Assembly: GCF_016583575.1 (NCBI RefSeq)
Contig: NZ_NRRG01000006.1
Coordinates: forward strand, 604-64,603
Length of the DNA stretch: 64,000 bases
Origin: Thiocystis violacea
GTDB taxonomy: Bacteria; Pseudomonadota; Gammaproteobacteria; Chromatiales; Chromatiaceae
Direction of reading: 5' to 3'
Position 1 is the first letter of the stretch, and each line of letters begins with the position of its first letter. Below the pieces are notes generated by a model. It was not told the DNA's origin. It was given only the letters and a program-made list of their open reading frames with translations, and ran no database searches. Below, piece by piece: positions 9,898 through 17,959 of this stretch. A program made the position numbers and the translations under genes.

Positions 9898-10251
9898 TCA
9901 GCCCGAGTGACTTTCATGAGCCGCCTCGGCCAGCACCCGCGCGGCCCATTGGTTCAGGCTGATGCGGCTGCGCTTGGCGGCCTTGATCGCCGCGGCATGG
10001 ATGGCCGGGTCGACGCGCAGCATCAACCGACCGGAGGCCGGCTTGTCTGGCTCCTGGTCGAGCTTGGCGCAGGCTTCCAGGTAACTGTCGATCGATTCGC
10101 GAAAGGCTTGCTCGAATTCGCTAACCGATTCGCCATGAAAACCAATGATGTCGTCAATGTCGAGCACACGCCCGACGATGATCTTGTCGTCCGGGTCAAA
10201 GGTCATGCTGGCCTGATAACCGCGATAGTGCATCACGTTGGTTGCGCTCAT
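9898..10251 (-). CDS. hicB: HicB-type antitoxin
   Basis: 117 residues. The N-terminal half has the HicB fold signature (YRGYQASMTFDPDDKIIVGRVLDIDDIIGFHGESVSE), and the C-terminal half carries a ribbon-helix-helix type segment (GRLMLRVDPAIHAAAIKAAKRSRISLNQWAARVL) for DNA binding. It follows the HicA-like gene with a four-base ATGA overlap, the usual toxin-first order of hicAB. Family members neutralise the HicA mRNase and repress their own promoter. The pair sits at the left border of a mobile-element scar. Confidence 0.88.
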   Translation of the reverse strand: MSATNVMHYRGYQASMTFDPDDKIIVGRVLDIDDIIGFHGESVSEFEQAFRESIDSYLEACAKLDQEPDKPASGRLMLRVDPAIHAAAIKAAKRSRISLNQWAARVLAEAAHESHSG

Positions 10252-10502
10252 GGGGTCATACCGAGTTGTTGGAGGTATTCGCGCACCTGCTTGACGCGGT
10301 ATTTGAGCGCCTCTTCGCGCGGGTGCGGCCGATGGAAGTTGGCTCTACGGCCGTCGTTCTCGAAGGTGACGGCCGAGCCGTGGCCTTCGACCACCCGGCA
10401 GCCGACAGCGATCAGCAGCGCTTCGATCCGCGACCACTCCAGATTCCCATTGACGGGATCGGAGAAGATCGCCTCAAGGGTCTTTCGGTGCTTGCTGTTC
10501 AT
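10248..10502 (-). CDS. hicA: HicA-like mRNA interferase toxin
   Basis: 84 residues from ATG 10502 (MNSKHRKTLEAIFSDP); an upstream in-frame ATG at 10532 would add ten hydrophobic residues and is less likely. The sequence shows the HicA double-stranded-RNA-binding-like fold: a helix with LEWSRIEALLIAVG, then GCRVVEGHGSAVTF with the conserved Gly-His, and an R-x-x-FHRPHP segment. HicA toxins cleave mRNA and block translation until bound by HicB. The stop codon overlaps the hicB start. A TATTTT-like -10 candidate lies about 20 bases upstream. Confidence 0.85.
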   Translation of the reverse strand: MNSKHRKTLEAIFSDPVNGNLEWSRIEALLIAVGCRVVEGHGSAVTFENDGRRANFHRPHPREEALKYRVKQVREYLQQLGMTP

Positions 10503-10642
10503 GGGTGAAAACGATAGCAAAAAATAGAACATGCGCCATCAGTCGATGGGAGCGGCCATGCCAGGCCCAACCCTCCACGACTTCACCCCGCCCCGGCCTA
10601 GGCGCCATCCTAGCCGGTCGTCGCCAGTACAAAACCAGCGAT

Positions 10643-10736
10643 AGTTCGTGGCCACGCTGATCGACAAGGTCAAGACCGACCCGCGTCACCGCGACGCGCG
10701 CATCGTCATCAAGGGTCCGGCGCGCCGGCGGGTCTT
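10643..10736 (+). pseudogene. Relic of a second BLUF-domain gene
   Basis: Reading VATLIDKVKTDPRHRDARIV then IKGPARRRV, this fragment matches the BLUF segment of the phosphodiesterase gene (VSALMDRVKTDPRHRDLRIV, then IEGPARRRV) at both protein and DNA level. The DNA matches 9509-9590 over about 80 bases with only a few differences. It has no start and is broken exactly where the GGGG of a Tn3-type terminal repeat begins at 10737. It is therefore what remains of a paralogous BLUF gene destroyed by transposon insertion and deletion. Confidence 0.85.
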
Positions 10737-10774
10737 GGGGTTTGGGAATCAATGGAACAGAAAACGCATTTAAG
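10737..10774 (+). repeat. Tn3-family terminal inverted repeat (38 bp), single copy
   Basis: The 38 bases start GGGG, contain AATGGAACAGAAAACGC in the centre and end TTTAAG. This is the layout of Tn3-family ends (GGGGTC...GGAACGAAAAC...TTAAG in Tn3 itself). It lies immediately outside the resolvase relic, whose stop codon overlaps its last bases, and it interrupts the BLUF relic. No partner repeat or transposase remains nearby, so the transposon is decayed. Confidence 0.8.
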
Positions 10775-11177
10775 CCCTGGCGGCCTCTCTGCGAGCGGTC
10801 GCCAAAATGCGATAAACCGTGGCCTCGCCCAAGTTGAGCTGGTGGGCAATCCTGGTTTTGGTCAGGCCTTCGGCGGCCAGGCGAACGACTTCCTGTCGCT
10901 TGTCGCGCGCCACCGGTTGAAGTCCTTTGTATTTCCCTGCCGCCTTCGCTTGGGCGATTCCCTCACGCTGACGCTCCAGCATCACCTCACGCTCGAACTG
11001 AGCCACACCGCCTAAGACCGTGAGCATGAGCCTTCCGGTCGGGGTCTGGGTATCCATCCCCAGATTTAAGATCCGCAACCCGACCCGCTTTTGTTCCAGG
11101 ACGTCGATGATCCCCATCAGATCCGCCACCGAGCGTGCGAGTCGATCGAGGCGGGTCGCCGGAGCGGCTTGCGAGAG
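10770..11177 (-). pseudogene. Serine recombinase (resolvase), N-terminus lost at IS3 insertion
   Basis: The reading frame on the minus strand begins abruptly at the IS border (11177) and covers TRLDRLARSVADLMGIIDVL, the resolvase E-helix region (GRLMLTVLGGVAQFERE) and a C-terminal helix-turn-helix (GLTKTRIAHQLNLGEATVYRI). About the first 60 residues, including the catalytic serine, are missing, so it is inactive. An internal GTG at 11129 could start a 119-residue product. With the adjacent Tn3-type end, it is the resolution module of a degraded Tn3-family transposon. Confidence 0.85.
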
Positions 11178-11242
11178 TGAGGTTCCCCCGAAAATTAGTC
11201 TTCCAAGGGTGACGTAAACTGACGTTCACACTGGAGAGGCTG

Positions 11243-11536
11243 ATGCAGAAGATCCCGAAGCAGGAATACACCGTCGAGTTCAAGGAGCAGGCGATCAAGC
11301 GGGTCAAGGATGGCAAGACCGTGGGCGCCGTGGCCAAGGAGATGGGACTGGTCGAGCAGACGTTGCGCCACTGGGTCAAGGCGTCACATGCCGGCAAGCT
11401 CGATGGCCCTGGCACCCGGAAGGTGACGCCAGAGGAGATGGAACTGTCGCACCTGCGCGCTGAAAACCTTCGTCTCAAGCGCGAGGTCGAGATCTTAAAA
11501 AAAGCGACGGCATACTTTGCGAGGGATGCGCTGTGA
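11243..11536 (+). CDS. IS3-family OrfA (helix-turn-helix part of transposase)
   Basis: 97 residues with the IS3 OrfA plan: an N-terminal HTH (YTVEFKEQAIKRVKDGKTVGAVAKEMGLVEQTLRHW) that recognises the element ends, and a C-terminal leucine zipper (LSHLRAENLRLKREVEILKKA). A run A7G at 11497-11504 near the end of the gene is a classic slippery site. A -1 frameshift there would make the OrfAB fusion transposase. All parts look intact. Confidence 0.92.
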   Translation: MQKIPKQEYTVEFKEQAIKRVKDGKTVGAVAKEMGLVEQTLRHWVKASHAGKLDGPGTRKVTPEEMELSHLRAENLRLKREVEILKKATAYFARDAL

Positions 11537-12423
11537 AGTATGCCTGGATTGACGCGCAACGCCCGACGTTCGATCTGACCGCGATGTGTGCGGTGCTGGC
11601 GGTCAGCCTCAGCGGCTACCGGGCCTGGAAACACGGTGGCAAGCCTGATCGCAAAGGGCTCACCGATGCCCAGATGCTGGTCCTGATGCAATCCATCCAC
11701 GCCGAGTTCAAGGGCGCCTACGGCAGCCCGCGCCTGGCGCGAGAGCTACGGGCACGGGGTTTCTCGGCGAGCAAGGAGGGGGTGGAGCGATTGATGCGCA
11801 CGCACGGGATTCGTGGGCGTCACAAGCGGCGCTACAAGGTTACGACCGACTCCCAACATACGCGGCCGGTGGCCGACAACCTGCTAAAACGCGACTTCAC
11901 CCCTAGCGCTCCGAATCAGGTGTGGACGGCCGACATCACCTACCTGTGGACCGATGAAGGCTGGCTGTATCTGGCCATCGTGTTGGATCTGTTCAATCGC
12001 GAGGTGGTGGGGTGGTCGCTGAAACCGCGCCTGACGGCCGACATCGTCACGGATGCGCTGACCATGGCCTGGTTCCGACGCAAGCCGGAGCCGGGCCTGA
12101 TTCACCATTCCGACCGCGGCAGCCAGTACGCCAGCCAGGTTTTCCAAGACAAGCTGATGAGCTACGGGATGGTCTGCTCGATGAGCCGCAAGGGCAATTG
12201 CTGGGATAACGCCCCCACCGAAAGCTGGTTCAACAGTTTCAAGCACGAGCGGGTCTTCGGGGAGCACTTCGCCACCCGTGAGGCGATGAAAACCATGACG
12301 TTCGAGTACATTGAGGTGTTTTACAATCGTCGACGCTTGCACTCCACCCTGGGTTATGTGTCCCCGGTTCAGTTCCTGAAAAACTGGATCAGGCCACCCC
12401 AGGAAGAGTTGCAGGTCGCATGA
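11533..12423 (+). CDS. IS3-family OrfB (DDE transposase catalytic part)
   Basis: 296 residues, beginning with GTG 11533 and overlapping orfA by four bases in the -1 frame. The DDE catalytic core is complete: Asp in WTADITYLWT, Asp in HHSDRGSQY, and Glu in NAPTESWFNSFKHE. An HTH-like region (GVERLMRTHGIRGRHKRR) precedes it. It ends 39 bases before the right inverted repeat border. With intact ends and both frames, the element could still be active. Confidence 0.93.
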   Translation: MKYAWIDAQRPTFDLTAMCAVLAVSLSGYRAWKHGGKPDRKGLTDAQMLVLMQSIHAEFKGAYGSPRLARELRARGFSASKEGVERLMRTHGIRGRHKRRYKVTTDSQHTRPVADNLLKRDFTPSAPNQVWTADITYLWTDEGWLYLAIVLDLFNREVVGWSLKPRLTADIVTDALTMAWFRRKPEPGLIHHSDRGSQYASQVFQDKLMSYGMVCSMSRKGNCWDNAPTESWFNSFKHERVFGEHFATREAMKTMTFEYIEVFYNRRRLHSTLGYVSPVQFLKNWIRPPQEELQVA

Positions 12424-12462
12424 ACCAACTCTCTTGGAAGACGAAAAACCGAGGGAACCTCA

Positions 12463-12582
12463 GAGTGCCGTTATCTGGGGGAGGCCAAGACTCACCTCCA
12501 ACATCTCCTCACCGTCGTCGCGATCAACCTGATTCGCATTGGGTGTTCCAGGTTCGCCGCTCTGCAACAAGGAGCGGGCTAA
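12463..12582 (+). pseudogene. C-terminal tail of another transposase (IS1182/IS4-like)
   Basis: Immediately after the IS3 right end the plus strand reads ECRYLGEAKTHLQHLLTVV then AINLIRIG and SRFAAL, ending at a TAA (12580). The YLG-AK-LQH-----AINL-R pattern is the typical end of DDE transposases of the IS1182 and related groups. Nothing upstream of this tail survives. It is a 40-codon remnant of an older insertion that formed the target for the IS3 element. Confidence 0.75.
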
Positions 12583-12689
12583 CCCGGTCGGACAATTCGC
12601 TACCAGCGTCACTGTTGGATCTACCCCTACCGGCCGAATTGATGATCGAGGCCATCCCGCCAACCTTTGGCTCGAGCCAGGCCTGGGGA

Positions 12690-13955
12690 TCAGAAGTCCA
12701 CGGCATCCCGGATCAGCGGGCAGGTCATGCAGTGACCGCCCCCGCGACCGCGGCCAAGCTCGGCCCCGACGATGGTGACGACCTCGACCCCGGCCTTGCG
12801 CAGCTCGGTGTTGGTCCAGGTGTTGCGGTCGTAGGCGACCACGACGCCGGGCGATAGACAGACCAGGTTGTTGCCGCTGTCCCACTGGCCGCGCTCGGTC
12901 GTGGAGTGATCACCGCCGGTCTCGATCACCCGCAGCTTCTTGAGGTTCAGGGCCTCGGCGACGACCTCCACGAAAGGCCTTCTCTCCAGGGTCGCATCGA
13001 TGGCGCCGGGTCGGTCGCTGGGCCGCAGGGAGATGCTGTGCACCTGGTCCATGATCGGCGGATAGAGGGCGACCAGGTCCCGGTCCGCAAAGGTGAAGAC
13101 GGTGTCCAGGTGCATCGCCGCGCGCCGCTTGGGCATGCCGGCGACGATCACACGCTCGGCGGCTCCCTTCTCGAACAAGGCCGTCGCCACCTGTGCGATG
13201 CCCTGGCGTGAGGAGCGCCCGCTCATGCCGATCAGGACGACACCCTTGCCTACCGGCATCACATCGCCGCCCTCCAGCGTCGCGCGGCCGAAGTTCTGAT
13301 CCGGATTGCCCCACCAGACCTGGATGGTCGCGCTCGTGAAGCTCGGGTGGAACTTGTAGATCGCGGTGGTGAGCAGGGTCTCCTCGCGACGCAACGGCCA
13401 GAACAGCGGGTTGAGTGTCACGCCGCCGTAGATCCAGCAGGTCGTATCGCGGGTGTAGAGCGTATTGGGCAGGGGCGGCAGCAGGTATTCGTGCACGCCA
13501 TGGGCTTCCCGCGCCAGCGACAGATCGCCCGAGGCGCGGTACTCGTCAGGCAGGTCCACCACCGACAGGCCGCCGACCAGGTACTCGGCGAGCACCCGGG
13601 GCGGGAGGCTTTCCAGATAGGCCCGCGTGCTCTCCATCGATCCCAGACCGACATTGTCCGGGGTGATCTTGCGGTCGAGGAGCCAGTCACGGGCCTCCGG
13701 GATCGCCACGGTCTGCGCGAGCAGGTCATGCATCTCCACGACCTCGATCCCGCGGTCGTGCATCTTGGTCATGAAGTCGAAATGGTCCCGTTTGGCCATC
13801 TCCACCCAAAGGACATCATCGAACAGCAGATCGTCCTTGTTGCCCGGCGTGAGTCGCAGGTGAGCGAGACCCGGCGCGCAAACCATGACCTTGCGCAGCG
13901 TACCGACCTCCGAGTGGACGCCGTACGCGGGCGCGAGAAGGCTTGCATTGCCCAT
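12690..13955 (-). CDS. arcA: Arginine deiminase
   Basis: 421 residues, full length for the family. It converts L-arginine to citrulline plus ammonia in the cytoplasm. Recognisable parts are the start [26 protein letters not shown], the substrate-loop region [20 protein letters not shown], the [22 protein letters not shown] block, [21 protein letters not shown], and the catalytic end [15 protein letters not shown] with the nucleophilic Cys at about 409. It lies 10 bases after a small membrane-protein gene, which is preceded by an operator/promoter site at 14456-14500. The usual partners (ornithine carbamoyltransferase, carbamate kinase, antiporter) are absent here, so the likely role is ammonia production against acid stress, or feeding arginine nitrogen, rather than the full ATP-yielding pathway. 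Confidence 0.95.
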   Translation of the reverse strand: MGNASLLAPAYGVHSEVGTLRKVMVCAPGLAHLRLTPGNKDDLLFDDVLWVEMAKRDHFDFMTKMHDRGIEVVEMHDLLAQTVAIPEARDWLLDRKITPDNVGLGSMESTRAYLESLPPRVLAEYLVGGLSVVDLPDEYRASGDLSLAREAHGVHEYLLPPLPNTLYTRDTTCWIYGGVTLNPLFWPLRREETLLTTAIYKFHPSFTSATIQVWWGNPDQNFGRATLEGGDVMPVGKGVVLIGMSGRSSRQGIAQVATALFEKGAAERVIVAGMPKRRAAMHLDTVFTFADRDLVALYPPIMDQVHSISLRPSDRPGAIDATLERRPFVEVVAEALNLKKLRVIETGGDHSTTERGQWDSGNNLVCLSPGVVVAYDRNTWTNTELRKAGVEVVTIVGAELGRGRGGGHCMTCPLIRDAVDF

Positions 13956-13965
13956 GGCATGCGGT

Positions 13966-14367
13966 CTACAGGTAGGTTTTCAGCAGATAGATCCACAGCC
14001 CGATCAGCAGCAGCGAAACCACGAGCTGCGGCCACATGACCCGCAAGAACCCCTTCTCCTTGACCTGACGCTGACGCGCCACATAGGCCTCTCGCTCGGC
14101 CTCTTGAAGCCCGATCAGCCACTCGTCCCCATTGATCACCAACTCGTCGCCTTCCGCGTGGAGGAACACCGTCGCCTTCGAGGTCGCCAGCCAAAAGATG
14201 AGATAGAGGAGACCGCCGAACAACGGGAACAGGAACAGCACGATCAGGAACAGCCACCAGCCAAAAGGCCGGCGTCCCACGAGCGCGGCGGTGGTCTCGG
14301 TGGTCGTCACCGGCTCCCAGCCATAGGCGACGAGCTCACCCACGCGCTGACTTAGCTTGGCTTGCAT
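13966..14367 (-). CDS. Two-helix membrane protein preceding arcA
   Basis: 133 residues. A cytoplasmic N-terminal segment ([32 protein letters not shown]) is followed by a double hydrophobic stretch ([25 protein letters not shown]), a soluble stretch with a helix rich in charged residues, and a final membrane helix ([18 protein letters not shown]). I do not recognise a family. It is first in a two-gene operon with arcA (10-base gap), so it may serve arginine or citrulline handling, or membrane adaptation under the same signal. A predicted activator-type promoter lies about 80 bases upstream. Confidence 0.75.
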   Translation of the reverse strand: MQAKLSQRVGELVAYGWEPVTTTETTAALVGRRPFGWWLFLIVLFLFPLFGGLLYLIFWLATSKATVFLHAEGDELVINGDEWLIGLQEAEREAYVARQRQVKEKGFLRVMWPQLVVSLLLIGLWIYLLKTYL

Positions 14368-14455
14368 CGGGTTTCTCCTCGTTTGAGCAACAGCTTCGGA
14401 TTGATTCGTGATTCGATGAACAGTCAGGGCCGACCGCGGCTCGGCGACCGTGGGA

Positions 14456-14500
14456 ACTGTAAGAGACCGGCTGAAAGGCGGCTATTGGACCTTGGTGAAA
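14456..14500 (-). promoter_or_regulatory. Predicted activator site plus -10 for the membrane-protein/arcA operon (site G)
   Basis: On the minus strand the 16-mer TTTCACCAAGGTCCAA (14500-14485) matches TTNNACCNNGGTNNAA. It is followed by 23 bases starting TAGCCG and then TACAGT (14461-14456), a -10-like hexamer. No -35 consensus is visible where one would sit, which fits activator-dependent initiation. The predicted start of transcription near 14449 leaves a leader of about 80 bases. The rest of 14368-14694 contains nothing else I can support. Confidence 0.7.
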
Positions 14501-14694
14501 TGGGTGCGAGACGGGCTTGGCCGCCTCCCAACGCGGGGTTGGTGGGCCGCGGGGTGGCCGCGGCGCAGGTGCGGACGCGTCGAGAGACGCCCGTCGCGGA
14601 TTGGACGGCAGGTGGGTGGGTGGCGCGCGATCGACGTTGGCAAACCTGAGGGCGCCCGCCGCTCGGGATGCCGGGAAGGGATGACGGCGAGGTC

Positions 14695-15315
14695 TCAAGC
14701 CATGGGGGTGCGTCCCAACCGCTCGGCCATGCGCGCCAGTTCCACCACCGACCTCACGCCCATCTTGCGCATCAGGCGCCCGCGGTGGACCTTGATGGTC
14801 TGCTCGCCAGTGCCGAGGTCGGCCGCGATCCGCTTGTTCAGCTTCCCGGCGATGACGTGGTCGAGCACCTCCCGCTCCCGCGGCGTCAGCGACGCGAGCC
14901 GCTGGCGCAGGGTCTCCAATTCCACGTACTCGATTTGTTGAGCGGAGGCGCGTTGCAGTGCCGCGCGAATCGCCGCGAGCAGCTCGGTCGCATTCACCGG
15001 CTTGGTCAGAAAGTCCTCGGCACCCGCCTTCAAGGTCCGCACGCTCAAAGGGATGCTGCCATGGCCGGTGAGGAAGACGATGGGAAGCTGGACGCCGCCG
15101 CGGCGCAGCCGCTCCTGGACCTCGAGACCATCGATCTCGGGCATGGCCAGATCCAGCACCAGGCAGGCAGGCCCCGGATGGCGCTCGTGGGCGAGAAACT
15201 CCTGCGCGCTGGTGAAGCCGCGCACCTTGAGTCCGGCGGCGCCGAGCAGCCGCGTCAGCGCCTTCAGGATCTCGGGCTCGTCGTCCAGGACATAGACAAG
15301 CGGTTCATCGGTCAT
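14695..15315 (-). CDS. FixJ/NarL-type response regulator (StyR-like)
   Basis: 206 residues from ATG 15315, overlapping the kinase stop (ATGA). The receiver domain (1-120) has the acidic pocket VYVLDDEP, phosphoacceptor Asp55 in LVLDLAMP, Thr in FLTGHGS and Lys in FLTKPV. The C-terminal LuxR-type HTH reads LTPREREVLDHVIAGKLNKRIAADLG, then EQTIKVHRGRLMRKMGVRS. Length and plan match FixJ, StyR and TodT. Regulators of this group bind palindromes with an ACC-N2-GGT core (StyR boxes), the same half-site spacing as seven predicted operators in this island. I infer, without proof, that this protein activates them. Confidence 0.9.
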   Translation of the reverse strand: MTDEPLVYVLDDEPEILKALTRLLGAAGLKVRGFTSAQEFLAHERHPGPACLVLDLAMPEIDGLEVQERLRRGGVQLPIVFLTGHGSIPLSVRTLKAGAEDFLTKPVNATELLAAIRAALQRASAQQIEYVELETLRQRLASLTPREREVLDHVIAGKLNKRIAADLGTGEQTIKVHRGRLMRKMGVRSVVELARMAERLGRTPMA

Positions 15316-17159
15316 GATGTTGGGCCGTCTCTGGGTAAGGACAGGTAAATGGTCGTTCCGCGGCCGGGCGCCGATTCTGCCCAGATCCGCCCGCCATGGC
15401 CCCTGACAATGGAGCGGACGATCGCCAGCCCCATCCCGAGCCCCTTGGGCTTGGTGGTATAGAAGGCGTCGAAGATGCGTTTCGGATCGGGCGCGCCGCA
15501 CCCGTTGTCCGCCACCTCGACCAAGATCTTGTCCGCGTGGGCAAGCGTGACGACCGAAATCCGGCGCTCGTGCGGCCGGTTACCGGCCACGGCTTCGCAG
15601 GCATTGTTCAGGAGATTGACCACGACCTGCTCGATCATGAGGCCGTTGGCCTGCACCGAGGGCAGGCTCGAAGCCAGGCTCAGGGACAGGTTCACGCCCT
15701 GATCGTCGAGCTCGCTGCCAATCAGGGTCAGCACACGCTTGATCTCATCATTGACGGACAGATGCTCGGGCTCGGGCTCGGGCTCGGGCTCGCCGCGCTC
15801 GAGGATTGAGCGAGCGTGCCGAATCACATCGGCCGCGCGCCGGTCGGCGCTGACGATGTCGGCCAGGATTTCGCGCACCTCGGACAGGTTCGGCACGGGC
15901 TGGGCCATCAGGGCTTGAGCCGCCTCGGCGTTGGTGAGGATCATGGTCAGCGGCTGGCTCAGCTCGTGGGCCATGGACGCCGAAAACTCGGCCAAGGCCT
16001 CCACCCTGGACGCGCGCTCAAGTCGCGCCCGTTGGCGGCGGATCTTGTCCTGCATGGCCCTGCGCGCCGTGATGTCCATGCTCACGCCCATGAGCGTCCG
16101 GGGATCCGACGCGGTCTCGGCGACGCAGCGGCCCAAACCGGCAAGCCAGCGCACTCCGCCGTCGGGGTCGAGGACGCGGAACTCGGTGCGGTAACTGTCA
16201 TTCGAGCGCAGAGCGACCTCGATCAGCGCCTTGAGTCGCGTCCGGTCACGCCGATGCACCCGTTCCAGGAAATCGGCCAGATTCAGGCTCCCGGTGCGCG
16301 GCAATCCGAAGAGCTCGCGCGTCCGTTCGGTGGCCCACACGTCTTCCGATGGCCCCTCGAGGCTCCAGAATCCGGCGCCGGAGGCCTCCGCCGCCAGGCT
16401 GAGACGCTGCGCGCTGACGCCCAGGGCGGCGTCCATCGACTGGACTTCACGCTCCGCGCGCACGGCGCGCAGCAGCCCGATACTGAGTTCGTAGCCCATC
16501 GCGATGGCAATGAACAGCATCAGCGGCGCGATGAAGACGGGCATCTGAACGAAGCCCCAGAACACGAGCACCACCTGGATCGTGCCGAGCGCGACGGGGA
16601 TCAGGAGACTGAGCACCAACGACAGTGCGCGTTGGCGCTCTCTACGCCGCCAGGCACTGAGGCCGCCGTCGAGGATGAAAAGCAGCAGGAGGACGTTGCT
16701 CACCTGGCCGGCAAGCATCCAGGGATTGGGCACGCCGGTCGCCATGGAGAGCGGTTCGCCGAGCAGCCTGATCTGGTCGATTCCGGTCAGAGCGGCATAG
16801 TTGAGAGAGGATCCCGAGGTGAAGTTGGCGACCAGCGCAACCGTCCGCAGCGCCACGGCGAGCCAACCCACCCATAAAAACCGTGGCCGCAAGCGCAAGT
16901 GAACCAAACCGACGATGGCGCAAATGCCCGACCAGGTCGGTACGTGCCACCAGCGCATCGCGAGGCCGTATTCTTCCAGCGTCCGTGTGTGCAGCATCCA
17001 GAACTCGGTCCCCACGACGCCGACGATGCTGGCCGCGAGCAGCACGAACATCAGGTAGGCCCCATTGTCCCGCTGCATGACCCAGGCGGCGAGATAAATC
17101 CCGGCAAGTGTGGACGCGATGGTCGCCGTCGCGCCATAGAGCATCGTGATCCAGCGCAT
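15312..17159 (-). CDS. Membrane sensor histidine kinase with PAS domain
   Basis: 615 residues. The N-terminal 240 residues contain about seven hydrophobic segments, a membrane-integrated sensor. A PAS domain follows (about 250-370: LAAEASGAGFWSLEGP ... FRVLDPDGGVRWLAGLGR). HisKA carries the phosphorylated His in SASMAHELSQPL (about residue 397), and HATPase_c shows LLNNACEAV, VEVADNGCGAPD and KGLGMGLAIV. A simple repeat codes for EPEPEPEPE between HisKA and the ATPase (15769-15792). The class resembles FixL-type orthodox kinases. It is co-transcribed with its response regulator by overlap and divergent from the DUF3611 operon, with operator site A only 35 bases from its start. Confidence 0.9.
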   Translation of the reverse strand: MRWITMLYGATATIASTLAGIYLAAWVMQRDNGAYLMFVLLAASIVGVVGTEFWMLHTRTLEEYGLAMRWWHVPTWSGICAIVGLVHLRLRPRFLWVGWLAVALRTVALVANFTSGSSLNYAALTGIDQIRLLGEPLSMATGVPNPWMLAGQVSNVLLLLFILDGGLSAWRRRERQRALSLVLSLLIPVALGTIQVVLVFWGFVQMPVFIAPLMLFIAIAMGYELSIGLLRAVRAEREVQSMDAALGVSAQRLSLAAEASGAGFWSLEGPSEDVWATERTRELFGLPRTGSLNLADFLERVHRRDRTRLKALIEVALRSNDSYRTEFRVLDPDGGVRWLAGLGRCVAETASDPRTLMGVSMDITARRAMQDKIRRQRARLERASRVEALAEFSASMAHELSQPLTMILTNAEAAQALMAQPVPNLSEVREILADIVSADRRAADVIRHARSILERGEPEPEPEPEHLSVNDEIKRVLTLIGSELDDQGVNLSLSLASSLPSVQANGLMIEQVVVNLLNNACEAVAGNRPHERRISVVTLAHADKILVEVADNGCGAPDPKRIFDAFYTTKPKGLGMGLAIVRSIVRGHGGRIWAESAPGRGTTIYLSLPRDGPTS

Positions 17160-17193
17160 CGCCTATCCGACGGCCATGCCGTGTGCCGCAGCG

Positions 17194-17238
17194 TTTAACC
17201 AAGGTGCAATTTCGGCGCATCGGCCGCTTCCATAAGAT
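17194..17238 (+). promoter_or_regulatory. Predicted activator site plus -10 for the DUF3611/hydrolase/transporter operon (site A)
   Basis: The 16-mer TTTAACCAAGGTGCAA (17194-17209) fits TTNNACCNNGGTNNAA. After exactly 23 bases comes TAAGAT (17233-17238). This points right, toward the gene at 17324, giving a leader of about 80 bases. In the other direction the site lies 35 bases from the kinase start, but there is no TANNNT at the matching distance, so any effect on the kinase would differ in mechanism. Confidence 0.72.
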
Positions 17239-17323
17239 TGGGCCATCCGCCACTCCGATGCGGCCACAGTGCCCAAGCATACCAGCTTGGCGCCATACCA
17301 ATCATAGATCCCGAGGATTCGTT

Positions 17324-17933
17324 ATGGACGCCGTCGCAAGCAGACCTTGGCTGCCAGTCGAGCCGGAACGGCTATCGAAGCAGTTTTCTCGGCTTGGCTG
17401 GCTCGGTTTCTGGATTCAGTTCACGCTGCTCACAATTCCGCTTCTGCTGCTCGCCTACGTCCTCCTGATGAGCAGTCCGGGGTCTGCCCGGCGCATCGGG
17501 ATCGACTTGAGCAACTATCTGTCCTACGGCAGCCTGCTCGTCATGGTCTTCACGACCTTCTGGTTCTTTCGCTACACGCGTATCGGAAAGGAGATCGCCG
17601 ACCCGATGCGGCGTCCGGCACGGGCATCGGTTGATGCATGTGCTCTGGGTGGGTCTCTGGGGAAGCGGCGTCGGGATCGCTTTCTCAATGATTTTGCTGT
17701 TCGGCGCCGCTGGGCGATTGCTGTTCGTCCTGCTGGCGAATCCGCAGACAGGGCTCATGATCTCGCCGGGGCTAGGCGGTGATCCGGGTCAGTCGATCTC
17801 CGCGATGGATGCGATCAGCCTGACATCCCTGCTCGTCATTCTCGGCGCGGAGCTGATCGTGCTGAGCCTGTCGGTCTGGCTACTGTTCAGGACGACCAGG
17901 TCGGCGCCGGTCGAATCCGCCGCGGCCATCTAA
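17324..17933 (+). pseudogene. DUF3611-like membrane protein, frameshifted
   Basis: The first frame from ATG 17324 (GAGGATT upstream) reads RLSKQFSRLGWLGFWIQFTL, two membrane helices, then RYTRIGKEIADPMRRPARASVD. There the sense is lost, but a frame shifted by one base continues at about 17634 as HVLWVGLWGSGVGIAFSMIL with two more helices to 17933. Joined, they give about 203 residues with four membrane segments, like DUF3611 proteins of cyanobacteria, plastids and some bacteria. The span is 610 bases, i.e. 3n+1. Either the gene is broken or one base near 17620-17636 is a sequencing error. It is first in a long operon behind site A. Confidence 0.75.
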
Positions 17934-17959
17934 GTCGCGAGGCGCGCGCGAAGAACGCG

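Larger units (their letters stand above)
11178..12462 (+). mobile_element. Complete IS3-family insertion sequence, 1,285 bp
   Basis: The ends are imperfect inverted repeats of about 30 bases: TGAGGTTCCC then CCGAAAATTAGTCTTCCAAG on the left; TGAGGTTCCC then TCGGTTTTTCGTCTTCCAAG on the right (reverse strand). A 3-base direct repeat GAG flanks both ends (11175-11177 and 12463-12465), as expected for IS3-type transposition. Inside are overlapping orfA and orfB. The two outer flanks carry different relics (resolvase left, another transposase tail right), so it landed in an already rearranged mobile region. Confidence 0.93.

Noticed and set aside
15767-15793. GGCTCG simple repeat in the kinase gene considered as a recombination or regulatory repeat
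   Set aside because: It keeps frame and encodes a Glu-Pro linker between HisKA and the ATPase domain; nothing more is supported.
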